Assembly (NCBI RefSeq): GCF_008087665.1
Contig: NZ_CP042912.1
Span: 3,162,001 to 3,226,000, forward strand
DNA length: 64,000 bases
Direction of reading: 5' to 3'
Origin: Mariniblastus fucicola
Lineage (GTDB): Bacteria > Planctomycetota > Planctomycetia > Pirellulales > Pirellulaceae
The notes beneath the pieces were generated by a model that saw only the letters and a list, made by a program, of their open reading frames with translations, ran no database searches and was not told where the DNA came from. The position numbers and the translations under genes are program-made. Shown here in pieces: positions 9,765-19,029 of this stretch (positions within the stretch are counted from its first letter, which is position 1; each line of letters starts with the position of its first letter).

Positions 9765-10678
9765 TATTCGTTACTCGCTGCCTCTTTGGCAACTTCTTCA
9801 GGAAACTCTGCCGCATAGATCTCGGCAGCTTCCAAGTGAGCCGGTTCCCAATCAAGTTCACCCAACAAGTCTCGGCGTTTCTTTAGATACCATTTCGGAA
9901 GGATCGAAGCACCGAATTTTTCAAGCATTTGCAGGGCGAGCCCGTGCTGGCCTGATCGCCTCAACATGCGAATCTCCAGCAGCACAAATTCCGTTCGCCC
10001 CGAGCCTGCGTCTTCGACAAGGTCCTCGTGAGCCTGACGAATTAGCTTGTTCAGTTTCTGTTGGTCTTCGATTGGCCGCGCCTCCACGACGTCGGGCAAT
10101 TCACGGTACGCCAACGCCCGCGCGCGACGATAGCGAGTGAATTGCCGGGCAAGGATTCGTTCGGTTTTCGATTCCCTGGTTTGTGTGTCGCTTGTTTCCT
10201 GTAGCAGTTCGATCAACGCAACTGACAGGTTTTCAATATCGTCCAGATGTTTCTTCCGGGAGGCAGGAGCGTTGTCCAGCGTGTGCAAATAGTATTGCAA
10301 TATGGCCGCGTCATCCGGGTGTTCCTGCGCGAACTGGCTGATGAGATGAAGATCTTCGTCGAGCGGCGGTGACGCAACCCGTTGCTTCAGTCTGGCCAGG
10401 TTCGCGGACTGCAGAGCTGGCTCCGTGCGTCGGGCCGGTAGATTTTCGTTGGCAATCGCCTTCGAAGGCATCTTTCCCGGCTGCCACGACGATAGCCATG
10501 ACTTCTGTGCATTTAATTCTGCCGATTCAGCCGGGTCAGAAGTTCTGGCAAGCCGCCCGTCGATTACGGAAAGCTGCCTTTGCTTGAAGTCCTGCTGTGC
10601 CGCAAGTTCGCCTTGCACAGCAACCAAAAGCAGCACGGCGATCGCGAATAGCGGAACAACAACAGGACGGCGATTCAT
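9764..10678 (-). CDS. Secreted protein of unknown function, coupled to ettA
   Basis: This 304-residue protein opens with a signal peptide (MNRRP, a hydrophobic stretch of about 16 residues, then ELAAQQ). The rest is helical, charged and rich in Leu, Glu and Arg, with tetratricopeptide-like spacing, for example the stretches around AQEHPDDAAILQYY and RRSGQHGLALQML. It has no catalytic motif that I recognise. Its ATG overlaps the ettA stop codon (TGATG), so it is translationally coupled to ettA. That linkage is odd for an exported protein and may only reflect shared transcription. Confidence 0.75.
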   Translation of the reverse strand: MNRRPVVVPLFAIAVLLLVAVQGELAAQQDFKQRQLSVIDGRLARTSDPAESAELNAQKSWLSSWQPGKMPSKAIANENLPARRTEPALQSANLARLKQRVASPPLDEDLHLISQFAQEHPDDAAILQYYLHTLDNAPASRKKHLDDIENLSVALIELLQETSDTQTRESKTERILARQFTRYRRARALAYRELPDVVEARPIEDQQKLNKLIRQAHEDLVEDAGSGRTEFVLLEIRMLRRSGQHGLALQMLEKFGASILPKWYLKKRRDLLGELDWEPAHLEAAEIYAAEFPEEVAKEAASNE

Positions 10679-12351
10679 CAGGAGATCAGTTTCTTATACT
10701 TGAAACGTGGAGCCTCATCTTCGCCGATGCCCAATCGCTCGCGGCGTTGTTGCTCGTACGTCTGGTAGTTGCCTTCGCACCAATGAACGTAGCCATCGCC
10801 TTCGAAGGCCAGGATGTGCGTTGCCAAACGATCCAGAAACCAACGATCGTGGCTCGTCACGACGACGCAGCCAGCGTAATTCATGATGGCTTCTTCGAGA
10901 GCCCGCAACGTGTCGATGTCCAGGTCGTTCGTCGGTTCGTCCAACAGCAAAACGTTCGAGCCTTTGCGAAGCAGTTTCGCCAGATGGACGCGATTACGCT
11001 CACCACCAGACAGAACACCAACTTTCTTTTCCTGATCCGGGCCGCGGAAATTGAAAGTGTTCACATAAGCACGGGCGTTGATCTTGCGTTTGCCCAGCTC
11101 CAGAATGTCATTGCCCTCCGAGATCACCTGATAGACCGAGGCGTCGTCATCCAGCGAATCACGCGACTGATCGACATAGCCCAATTCAACCGTGTCGCCG
11201 ACTTTGAATTCGCCCGAATCCGGTTTGTCCTGGCCCGTGATCATGCGGAACAGAGTCGTCTTGCCCGAACCGTTGGGTCCAATGACGCCGACGATGCCGC
11301 CTGGCGGCAGCCGAAAAGTCAGGTCCTCCATCAGGATTTTGTCGTCGAAGCCTTTCTTGACGTTTTTGGCTTCGATGACAACGTCACCCAAATGCGGGCC
11401 CGTCGGGATTTGAATCTCAAGATCCTCAATGCCGTCACGCTGCTGTTCGGCCAGCATTTTTTCGTAAGCGCCGATTCTGGCTTTGCTCTTCGACTGACGG
11501 GCTTTGGGAGCCATGCGAATCCATTCGAGTTCCTTCGCCAGAGTCTTCTTGCGATTCTCGTTTTGCTTTTCTTCAACTTTCAGTCGAGCTTCTTTTTGTT
11601 CCAGCCACGAAGTGTAGTTGCCTTCGAACGGATGTCCCTGTCCACGGTCAAGTTCCAGAATCCAACCAGCGACGTTGTCCAGGAAGTAACGGTCGTGCGT
11701 GATGGCAACGATCGTGCCGTGATAGTCTTTCAGAGTTCGCTCAAGCCATTGCACCGAATCGGCATCAAGGTGGTTGGTAGGTTCGTCGAGCAGCAGCAAG
11801 TCCGGCTTTTCCAGCAGCAGTTTGCAAATCGCGACGCGACGTTTCTCACCACCGGAAAGCGTTTCGACGCTGGCTTCCTTCGGCGGAAGATTCATGACTT
11901 CGAACGCGACCTCGATTTCATGGTCCAGATTCCATGTGTTGGAGGCATCGATTTTGTCCTGGACGCGAGCCATCTCGTCGTAGACTTTCTGCATCGCGTC
12001 GTCGTCGAGTGGCTCACTGCACTTGGCTGCCAACTCGTTGTATCGATCGAGCAACGCCCGCCGCGGAGCAACGGCCTCAAGCACGTTTTCCCAGACGTTC
12101 TTTTCCGGATTTAGCGGCGGTTCCTGCGAGAGATAGCCAACGGTGAATCCGTCAGTCAGTCGGGCTTCACCGTCGAACTCCTTGTCGATGCCTGCCATGA
12201 TCTTCAGCAGCGTACTTTTACCGGAACCGTTTCGGCCGAGCACGCCGATTTTTGCGCCGGGATAAAACGACAGCCAGATATCCTCAAGGATCGGCTTGCC
12301 GCTGAACTTTTTGGTCATGTTGACCATTTGAAAGATGTATTGCTTGCTCAT
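10678..12351 (-). CDS. ettA: Energy-dependent translational throttle protein EttA (ABC-F)
   Basis: EttA is a soluble ABC-F ATPase that binds the ribosomal E site and gates early elongation according to ATP/ADP. The 557-residue protein has two ABC domains: Walker A GRNGSGKST near residue 40 with signature LSGGEKRRV, and GPNGSGKTT in the second half with LSGGERNRV. The EttA-type arm and linker lie between them. It ends with the family tail YKKL. The start at MSKQYIFQM matches homologues; the frame is open another 62 codons upstream, but that part is not conserved. It is divergent from the DUF1697 gene and overlaps the next gene downstream by one base. Confidence 0.95.
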   Translation of the reverse strand: MSKQYIFQMVNMTKKFSGKPILEDIWLSFYPGAKIGVLGRNGSGKSTLLKIMAGIDKEFDGEARLTDGFTVGYLSQEPPLNPEKNVWENVLEAVAPRRALLDRYNELAAKCSEPLDDDAMQKVYDEMARVQDKIDASNTWNLDHEIEVAFEVMNLPPKEASVETLSGGEKRRVAICKLLLEKPDLLLLDEPTNHLDADSVQWLERTLKDYHGTIVAITHDRYFLDNVAGWILELDRGQGHPFEGNYTSWLEQKEARLKVEEKQNENRKKTLAKELEWIRMAPKARQSKSKARIGAYEKMLAEQQRDGIEDLEIQIPTGPHLGDVVIEAKNVKKGFDDKILMEDLTFRLPPGGIVGVIGPNGSGKTTLFRMITGQDKPDSGEFKVGDTVELGYVDQSRDSLDDDASVYQVISEGNDILELGKRKINARAYVNTFNFRGPDQEKKVGVLSGGERNRVHLAKLLRKGSNVLLLDEPTNDLDIDTLRALEEAIMNYAGCVVVTSHDRWFLDRLATHILAFEGDGYVHWCEGNYQTYEQQRRERLGIGEDEAPRFKYKKLIS

Positions 12352-12484
12352 GATTTTTTGTGGAGCCGGGAGGGCCGAATTTCGGTTATGTTTGAACCCC
12401 AAAGGATCGCAAATGAAGACAGTTTTTGCAACTGTTAATCGCCTTCCGCTGGACAATCGAAACGTCTCCTCGACGCGAAATAGA

Positions 12485-13018
12485 ATGACGCAACAGATCG
12501 CACTACTCCGCGGCATCAATGTCGGTGGCAAGAACAAGGTGAAAATGGCGGATCTGCGCGACGTTCTTTCTGACGCGGGTCTTGATGATGTCCGAACCTA
12601 CATCCAGAGCGGAAGTGTCTGTTTTGGATCTCGCAAAAGTCGCTCGAGTCTTGAGTCGCTGATTCGAAGCTGCATCAAGGATTCGTTTGGCTGTGACGTT
12701 CCGGTCATGGTTCGCCCCCAATCTTTCTTTGAAGATTTGATTGCTGAGAGTCCGTACTGCAAATCTGGCAAACCGAAATTCGACGTCGCAGAACTGGGAG
12801 CCGTGATACTGGCAAAGAAGCCCACTGCGGCGAAGGTGAAGTCGCTGGCGGAACAGGAGTTTTCTGACGAATACCAAATCCTGAGAGATGTCGTTTACTT
12901 CCGGGTTCACAATGGCTTTCGCAACACCAAACTGAACAACGTGCTTTTTGAGAAAAAGCTTGGGGTTGCCGCGACGGCCCGGAACTGGAAAACGATCTGC
13001 AAGCTCGTCGAAATGTAG
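12485..13018 (+). CDS. DUF1697 family protein
   Basis: This 177-residue protein matches the DUF1697 family: it opens QIALLRGINVGGKNKVKM, has the central RTYIQSGSV, and ends with TARNWKTICKLVEM. Structures in the family show two alpha/beta modules, but the function is unknown. The ATG at 12485 gives the conserved opening; the frame extends 50 codons further upstream without family resemblance and would run into the ettA promoter region. It is divergent from ettA with about 130 bases between, so the two may share control sequences. Confidence 0.9.
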   Translation: MTQQIALLRGINVGGKNKVKMADLRDVLSDAGLDDVRTYIQSGSVCFGSRKSRSSLESLIRSCIKDSFGCDVPVMVRPQSFFEDLIAESPYCKSGKPKFDVAELGAVILAKKPTAAKVKSLAEQEFSDEYQILRDVVYFRVHNGFRNTKLNNVLFEKKLGVAATARNWKTICKLVEM

Positions 13019-13115
13019 TTCTCGCGGAATCCTTTGCTTGCGATTTCCGGTGCTTCGGTCACAATTGAGTCACCACGAAGAACGACAACATGATCGAAAG
13101 GCCTTTGGCAATCCT

Positions 13116-13628
13116 ATGGCGAAGAAGAAAACTGCGACCGCGACGAAACCTGTTTCAAAAACGAAAGTGAAAACCAAACCGGCCGCGAAGCGCAGCGCGA
13201 AACCGAAAGCCAATCGAAGCGCCAAAACGTCTGGCCAAAAGGCAACTCGCAAAACCGCCGCCAAGCCGAAACGAACCGCCGTGTCGAGCGTTGACGGAAT
13301 TCTCAAGTCGTTCGAAAAAGAACGCGTGTCGCTCAGTTCCAATCTGGTTGTCGCCCGAAAGAAGATCGAGCAGATGACGAAAAAGATCGCGGCATTGAAG
13401 ACTGAGCTGGAAAACGCCAAGCGTGACGTCGTCGAAAACGAACTGGCCATCGAAACGCTTGACTCACGACGCGACAAAGAAATCGGAGCGTTGCTCTCTG
13501 GTTTGGGCGTGGACCTTGGCAAAGCTGCTGCGGCGGCGAAACCGAAACCGCAAGTTGACAAGGGCACTCCGCTGTTCGACAAAAAGCCAACCGACGCTGC
13601 AAAAGAAAAAGCTTCCAGCGACAAATAG
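13116..13628 (+). CDS. Lys/Ala-rich histone-H1-like protein with a coiled-coil segment
   Basis: The first 65 residues are almost only Lys, Ala, Thr, Ser, Pro and Arg, in a pattern like eukaryotic H1 tails (AKPKANRSAK and similar). Residues about 70-125 form a heptad-rich helix (KKIEQMTKKIAALKTELENA), then comes an Ala/Pro/Lys-rich tail. It is probably a nucleoid- or RNA-associated protein, because such tails bind nucleic acid, while the coiled coil would allow dimers. No catalytic domain is visible. The start is chosen at MAKKKTAT; the frame is open further upstream but that part overlaps the preceding gene and has different composition. Confidence 0.8.
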   Translation: MAKKKTATATKPVSKTKVKTKPAAKRSAKPKANRSAKTSGQKATRKTAAKPKRTAVSSVDGILKSFEKERVSLSSNLVVARKKIEQMTKKIAALKTELENAKRDVVENELAIETLDSRRDKEIGALLSGLGVDLGKAAAAAKPKPQVDKGTPLFDKKPTDAAKEKASSDK

Positions 13629-13716
13629 TGGTCGTCCGCGCGGTGCCGTCACGCGGAATTATCCGTGACGCTCGTTCCGGTCCACGCCAATATTCGAAGC
13701 AACGGAACGACAAGAG

Positions 13717-15042
13717 CTACTTCGCCAGATCAACGCAAATGATTTCGTTGTCGTTGCGAATGTAAGCACGCTTGTTCGCGAACGCCGGCATGCTCCAGAC
13801 GACTTGCCGGCCAAACGCATTGTTGGACGGCTCGATCACCTTCGTCCGATCAATTTCCTTGTAACCGTCTTTGGTGATCTCCGCGATGATCAAGAAACCG
13901 TAGTCGTTGAACAACCAAAATCGATCTGTCTTTCCCTCGCGAACGATGAAGACAGTCCCGTTTCCGGTACGGCGTTTCGACGATGGTTCGGAAGTCGCCC
14001 AGAGCAGTTCTCCTTCGGGAAGTTTCAAGGCACGCATGTCGCCGGTTTGGTCCATCCCGTAAGCGATCTGATTCTCGACATCGAGATAGGGCTGAACGTT
14101 GATCGCCGAAATGGCTGCTCTGCCCTTGTTGCGCCAAAATTCGGTCGCGGTGGGCTCCATGGAGTTAAGCTTGATCAACAGGCTTTTCTTCGAATAGCCG
14201 CCGATGTACAGGTAATCTCCGAAGTGCAGCGGCGTCATGATGATCGAGTTGCTGGTCGCTTCGTATGGAACGCTCCAGTACTCTTTTCCGTCTTCCGGAT
14301 TGAGCGAAGTGATGGCGTCCGGCCGACAGGTGATCAGCTGCCGCACACCAGCCGCGCTAATGATGGTTGGCGGAGAATAACCTTGTTCCGGCGCGGTCAA
14401 TGCACGCCAGACTTCCTCGCCTGTGTTTTTGTTCAGGGCGACGATGTGACTGCCTTCGCCGCCGGCCAGCGTGATCAGGTTGTTGCCATCGATCAACGGA
14501 TGGCCCGCATATCCCCACAGCGCCGCGGTCGTGTTGTATTCCTTGCGAAGATCCTTTTCCCAGAGGATCTTTCCGTCCTCCAGGTTGAAGCAAAACAAAT
14601 TGCCTTCAGCGCCCAGCGTCCAGACGCGATCATTCTCAATCACCGGCGTGCAGCGTGGGCCAGACGGATAGGAAATCGTGTATCGGACTGCATGTTCGTG
14701 TTTCCAAATAACCTTGCCATCGGACTCGTTGAGGCAAAGAATGCGTTCCGTGCCGTCGAACTCACGTCGTTCGAAATTGCCGATCTTCACGTTCGCGTCC
14801 GTCACGAAATCCGTGATCAAAACTTTTCCGTCAGCAATGGCTGCTCCTGAGTATCCTCCCGCGATCGGAGTTCGCCAAAGAATCTTTGGCCCGCCTTCCG
14901 GGAATGATTCAATCAATCCGGTTTCGTTCCACGTGTTGGTTCGGTCCGATCCCATCCAGCGTGGCCAATCCTGTTGAGCCATCGCGGCGGATGCAGAAAC
15001 AAGAATTGCAAGGCAGCTGAGTAGGATGATGCGACGATACAT
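13717..15042 (-). CDS. Secreted PQQ-like beta-propeller protein
   Basis: This 441-residue protein has a signal peptide (MYRRIILL to AMAQQ) and then repeated blades with the PQQ-repeat signature, for example GKVIWKHEH, GKILWEKDL, GEEVWRALT and GELLWATSE. It begins with WPRWMGSDRTN, typical of a family that is abundant in planctomycetes. No cytochrome motif is present and the calcium/PQQ catalytic residues cannot be judged by eye, so it may be a binding scaffold rather than a dehydrogenase. The start at 15042 has GAGGAA upstream. A paralogue lies just upstream on the same strand. Confidence 0.85.
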   Translation of the reverse strand: MYRRIILLSCLAILVSASAAMAQQDWPRWMGSDRTNTWNETGLIESFPEGGPKILWRTPIAGGYSGAAIADGKVLITDFVTDANVKIGNFERREFDGTERILCLNESDGKVIWKHEHAVRYTISYPSGPRCTPVIENDRVWTLGAEGNLFCFNLEDGKILWEKDLRKEYNTTAALWGYAGHPLIDGNNLITLAGGEGSHIVALNKNTGEEVWRALTAPEQGYSPPTIISAAGVRQLITCRPDAITSLNPEDGKEYWSVPYEATSNSIIMTPLHFGDYLYIGGYSKKSLLIKLNSMEPTATEFWRNKGRAAISAINVQPYLDVENQIAYGMDQTGDMRALKLPEGELLWATSEPSSKRRTGNGTVFIVREGKTDRFWLFNDYGFLIIAEITKDGYKEIDRTKVIEPSNNAFGRQVVWSMPAFANKRAYIRNDNEIICVDLAK

Positions 15043-15150
15043 GAAACGGTTCCTCGTTCGTGGATTGATCTTCAGTGCGCAAATATTGTTTTGAGTCAGT
15101 TCGATGTTTCGAATCAATTCGAATCTGCTGCTTTCGTGGATGTAGCCATT

Positions 15151-16419
15151 TTATTCTGCGGCGAACTTCCAAAGAAAATTATTGCTTCGTACAAACATTG
15201 CATTTCCCGAAATCGCTGGCGAACCCAGAAAGACTTCTCCTTTTGTGTCAGCCCCGTCTTTGGCAGGAGCGAGGAACTTGTGCTGTTGAACGACTTCGGG
15301 TTTCTGATCGTCGCCCATGTGCAGATTTACCAGGCGGAACGTTCCATCGTCGCCGAAGCAATACATGTGACCGTCAGCGATGATTGGTGTCGCCCAGTAG
15401 CTTCCGTCGATTCGGGCTTCCTTCTTTTTGTCGCCTGACTCACGATCCCAGACTCTGAGAATTCCCCGCGAGTTGCATGTGAAGATCGAGTTTTCGGTCA
15501 CCTGATAGCTGGGACTGCCGGCCTTGATCTGACCTTGCGACCACTTGGGTTCGATCGAACCATCGCTCGAAACCTGAAACGCCGTCGTGCCATCCATCGG
15601 CGTGATCACCGTGTCGCCAACGATACAAGCACTGGAAATAGTGCTGACGTCGCCTTCCTGTTGAAATTTGACCTCGCCGGTTTTCGGATCCAGCACGTCG
15701 ATTTTGTCTGCTGACTGAACCAGCACCAGATTCTTTCCATCGCGAGTTTTGATGACCAATGGCGTGGCCCAAACCGCAGTCTTGCCGCGGTCTTGCGACC
15801 AGACTGTTTCTCCGGTTTTCGCGTCGAGTCCTGTCGCAAAGGAATCTCCGGCGTTCTCAACCTGACAGACCACGACGTCATCGACGACGACCGGCGAAGA
15901 AGACATGCCAACGTCGTTGCCGGCTTTCGGGCGATCGGCAGCCAACCCGCGATACCAGAGCAAGTTGCCGTCCAGGTCCAGGCAGGCAATGTCGTTCGAG
16001 GAATAGAACGCGAAAATTCTTTCTCCATCGGTCGCTGGCGTCGGCGCCGCGTTGGCGGAAAGCGGATGACAGAAGCAACGGCCTGTTGCCCAAAACTTCT
16101 GTTCCCATTTTTTAGCGCCGGAATTTTTGTCGACGCAAACAACCATCAGCTCATTTTGCTTGTCTCCTTGGCCACCGGAGCAGGTCACGATCACGTTGTC
16201 GCCAACAATGATCGGGCTCGACGCGCCTTTGGCAGGCAGTGGGATTTTCCAGGAAACGTTTGACTCATCGTCAATGACTTTGGGCAAAACCGCATCGGCT
16301 GCGACGCTCGCTGCACCGGGCCCGAGAAAGCCTGTCCAGTCGTCGGCTGAAACCGTTCCGGCAATCGAAAGCACGCAAGCGAGGACGTAAACAGGAATTC
16401 GGTCGTGTTTGAGTTTCAT
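15151..16419 (-). CDS. Secreted PQQ-like beta-propeller protein, paralogue
   Basis: This 422-residue protein has a signal peptide ending around TVSADDW, then WTGFLGPGAA and blades with the signatures GAKKWEQ, GNLLWYRG, GETVWSQDRG and GEVKFQQEG. It lies 108 bases upstream of the other propeller on the same strand, and the pair is probably cotranscribed. The fold is predicted to be a seven- or eight-bladed propeller located in the periplasm. The substrate is unknown. No heme or metal motif is evident. Confidence 0.85.
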   Translation of the reverse strand: MKLKHDRIPVYVLACVLSIAGTVSADDWTGFLGPGAASVAADAVLPKVIDDESNVSWKIPLPAKGASSPIIVGDNVIVTCSGGQGDKQNELMVVCVDKNSGAKKWEQKFWATGRCFCHPLSANAAPTPATDGERIFAFYSSNDIACLDLDGNLLWYRGLAADRPKAGNDVGMSSSPVVVDDVVVCQVENAGDSFATGLDAKTGETVWSQDRGKTAVWATPLVIKTRDGKNLVLVQSADKIDVLDPKTGEVKFQQEGDVSTISSACIVGDTVITPMDGTTAFQVSSDGSIEPKWSQGQIKAGSPSYQVTENSIFTCNSRGILRVWDRESGDKKKEARIDGSYWATPIIADGHMYCFGDDGTFRLVNLHMGDDQKPEVVQQHKFLAPAKDGADTKGEVFLGSPAISGNAMFVRSNNFLWKFAAE

Positions 16420-16499
16420 GGCGGCGCTTTCGACAAAGTAAGTTCAGTGGCGGTCAATATACCAAAATCGACACGCCTGCAGCGCTTTCGTGCACACCC

Positions 16500-17312
16500 A
16501 TGTCAGGGAGATCGGGTGGTTATTCAGGAATGGCCAATTCCGGTATGCTGGAAACCGTTGATAACTTTTTTATTGCAACTATTGGGCGATCATTGACGGA
16601 ACTGCATCGAAATTTGAAACACACAGACCATATGGTGCTGTCGTATCTTGGGATTCGACGTGCGGTCGGAAGCCTTGGTCTGGCTTTGCCTGTCGTGTTG
16701 GCCGCCGGAGGGTTCTTGCTTTTTGGAACTCCCATTCAGGAAAATATCAGCAGCTATTATCATACGCCGCTGCGTGACGTTTTCGTGGGCGTGATGTGTG
16801 CGATCGGTCTGTTTTTGTATTGCTATCGGGGAAGCTCCCGATTCGAGAACTGGACCGGGAATCTGGGTTGCATCGCTGCTGTCGGCGTTGCATTTTTTCC
16901 GCTCGACGCCGGAAGCGATCCACTCAGGCAGACTTCGATTGCCGGCTATCTGCATTCTCTCTGCGGAGGCGCATTCTTTCTGACGCTCGCCGTTTTCTCG
17001 GTTTACTATTTCCCGCTCAACGAGCCTGAAGACGACGCGCCTGATTTTCTGCTAGAGAAAAGCACCTCCTATCGTCTCAGTGGAATCACCATCCTGGCCA
17101 GTGTGTTGGTTATGGGCGTCTACCTGTTCCTTCTGCCGCAAGCGACGAAGGACTTGCTGGACAAGTACTGCTTTCTGTTCTGGATGGAGTCGATTGCCGT
17201 TTGGTCGTTTGCGGTCGCGTGGTTGGTCAAGGGGCGAGCTATTGCTCTGTTGACCGAAGGCGTGGAAAAAGTTCGCGAGTTGCGTCATCGTGAACGCAAA
17301 AAATTAAATTGA
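16500..17312 (+). CDS. Six-helix integral membrane protein of unknown function
   Basis: The 270-residue product has six hydrophobic segments: near residues 60-76, 92-110, 118-136, 142-164, 180-200 and 222-242. It has a conserved-looking ISSYYHTPLRDVFVG between the first and second. A basic tail follows the last helix. I cannot place it with certainty; it looks like the small DUF998-type membrane proteins. The start is uncertain: ATGs at 16500, 16530 and 16545 all lie in frame and none has a strong ribosome-binding site. The App1-like phosphatase gene follows after 43 bases and may be in the same transcript. Confidence 0.7.
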   Translation: MSGRSGGYSGMANSGMLETVDNFFIATIGRSLTELHRNLKHTDHMVLSYLGIRRAVGSLGLALPVVLAAGGFLLFGTPIQENISSYYHTPLRDVFVGVMCAIGLFLYCYRGSSRFENWTGNLGCIAAVGVAFFPLDAGSDPLRQTSIAGYLHSLCGGAFFLTLAVFSVYYFPLNEPEDDAPDFLLEKSTSYRLSGITILASVLVMGVYLFLLPQATKDLLDKYCFLFWMESIAVWSFAVAWLVKGRAIALLTEGVEKVRELRHRERKKLN

Positions 17313-17355
17313 AACTTCGATTGTCGAAAACTGAAAACGATCAGGATCCAGTCCA

Positions 17356-18510
17356 ATGGAATCAGCTAACTCAAGTGCACTCAATCGCGTAATTGACAAC
17401 GTCGACGATTTTATCGACGCGAGATGGAGATGGGTTCGAAAACGGCTTGGCTGGGAGGGCGTGCCAGCTATCCAGCCCTACGTTGGCTATGCGAACGACG
17501 ATCGAGTCTGGTTTCATGGACGCGTGCTGACCAACGTTCCGAGAAATACGCCTTCGATTGAGGATGGCTGGTTCGAGAATGTCGTTGCGATGTATCAACG
17601 GCTCGAAAGCGATGAAGTGGTTGGCGTGACAGTGGAGATCGACTTTGCAGGCAAGCGACATCGAGTCGTGACCGACGAAGAAGGCTACTTTCACCTTGAG
17701 ACTTCCAACACTCCCGATTTGCGAGGGAAGCTTCCGTGGCAAATGATTTCGATGCGAATTGTTGATTCGAATCTGGTGACTGCCGAAGAATCAACAACCG
17801 TTTCTCGATTGTTGACACCGCCGGAATCTGCACAGGTTGGACTGATCAGCGACATCGACGACACGATCATTCATACTGGCGCGGCGAACATGCTGGAAAT
17901 GCTACGATCAACTTTCTTTCATAACGCTCGATCTCGAAAACCTTTGGCCGGGGTCGCTTCACTGTATCGCGCCATTGCATCGGGAGTCGACCATGACGCG
18001 GACAGCCAGAACAATCCTGTGTTCTACGTTTCCAGCTCTCCCTGGAATCTACACGACATGCTGGAGGATTTCGTTGAACTGAATGATATTCCCGACGGTC
18101 CAGTTCTATTGCGCGATCTCGGCTTTGATCAGAACAAGTTTCTGGCTGAAGGACACAGCCATAAGCTGGACAAAGCGAAATCGATCCTGGCAACGTGGCC
18201 GAAAATGCCTTTCATTCTGTTCGGCGATTCAGGACAGGAGGACTCAGTAATCTATGCTGAACTCGCGAAGCTGTATCCCGAGCAGGTCGTGGCGATCTTC
18301 ATCCGCGATGTCGATCCGACCAGCGAGTCAACCCGTGATAAAAACGTTGCGACTGCCATCGAGTCAATTCGGGATCAGAAAATTCCTTTCCATCTCATCA
18401 AAGACAGCACCGAGGCGGCTGCAGTTTTGAATCAGCTTGGCTACGTCTCATCGGGATGGCTCCCAACGATCAAGAGCGACACCGAACGCGACATCAAGGC
18501 GGAAAGCTAA
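17356..18510 (+). CDS. App1-type phosphatidate phosphatase domain protein (DUF2183)
   Basis: The catalytic domain follows the yeast App1 / DUF2183 family of HAD-like phosphatases: DIDDT at residues 166-170 is the DxDxT motif with the nucleophilic Asp, followed by FYVSSSPWNL and, near the C-terminus, FILFGDSGQEDSVIY. Phosphatidate is the known substrate in yeast; the bacterial substrate is not established. The N-terminal third carries VWFHGRVL and a small beta domain that normally precedes App1 domains. The length of 384 residues is usual. There is no signal peptide, so it is cytoplasmic or membrane-peripheral. Confidence 0.85.
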   Translation: MESANSSALNRVIDNVDDFIDARWRWVRKRLGWEGVPAIQPYVGYANDDRVWFHGRVLTNVPRNTPSIEDGWFENVVAMYQRLESDEVVGVTVEIDFAGKRHRVVTDEEGYFHLETSNTPDLRGKLPWQMISMRIVDSNLVTAEESTTVSRLLTPPESAQVGLISDIDDTIIHTGAANMLEMLRSTFFHNARSRKPLAGVASLYRAIASGVDHDADSQNNPVFYVSSSPWNLHDMLEDFVELNDIPDGPVLLRDLGFDQNKFLAEGHSHKLDKAKSILATWPKMPFILFGDSGQEDSVIYAELAKLYPEQVVAIFIRDVDPTSESTRDKNVATAIESIRDQKIPFHLIKDSTEAAAVLNQLGYVSSGWLPTIKSDTERDIKAES

Positions 18511-18712
18511 AATTTTGAAACTGCAAGATTTGGCCTGCGAATGCCAATGACGCGGGGCGTTGAGAACGTTCCAGAGTTCAAATTGTGCAATTGTGACGGC
18601 AGGAATCAGTCGTATGTGGCAGCATTTCCCGGGTAGAGCAAGTTGATCTGGACGGGGTCAGTACATCTTCGTAATTTGAGCAAAACACAAATCCCGTAAT
18701 GAAGGACTCGAA

Positions 18713-18943
18713 ATGGATTTCAACTTTTTCAATTGGATACGAACCAGTGTTCGAAACGCAGTCTTGTCAGGTGTCAACGATGCTGTCGAAGCCATTGGAA
18801 CACCGACAGACGATGCTGAAGTTAAGAATCATCTTGCGGGGATGATCAACGAGATCTCAACCGGAAGCCTACCTGCAGCGCCTCGACGTTCAGGGCGGAA
18901 AAAGCTTGGCAAAAGTCTTGCTCAAGCCAGTGCCAAATCGTAG
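18713..18943 (+). CDS. Small protein of unknown function
   Basis: This 76-residue protein starts MDFNFFNWIRTSV, has a predicted helical middle part, and ends in a basic, Ser/Ala-rich tail. AAGGAC about eight bases before the ATG is a good ribosome-binding site, and codon use looks like the neighbours, so it is likely real. An amphipathic N-terminus rich in Phe and Trp suggests membrane association. There is no recognisable family, and no clear operon partner. Confidence 0.55.
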   Translation: MDFNFFNWIRTSVRNAVLSGVNDAVEAIGTPTDDAEVKNHLAGMINEISTGSLPAAPRRSGRKKLGKSLAQASAKS

Positions 18944-19029
18944 TTTCGTAACAGAAAGTCGAACGCCGTCGTTCTCGCTACCGCCTCAAGCGCAGCGGCT
19001 TTATGTCGAAAGCCAGCGTCATGCCGCTA

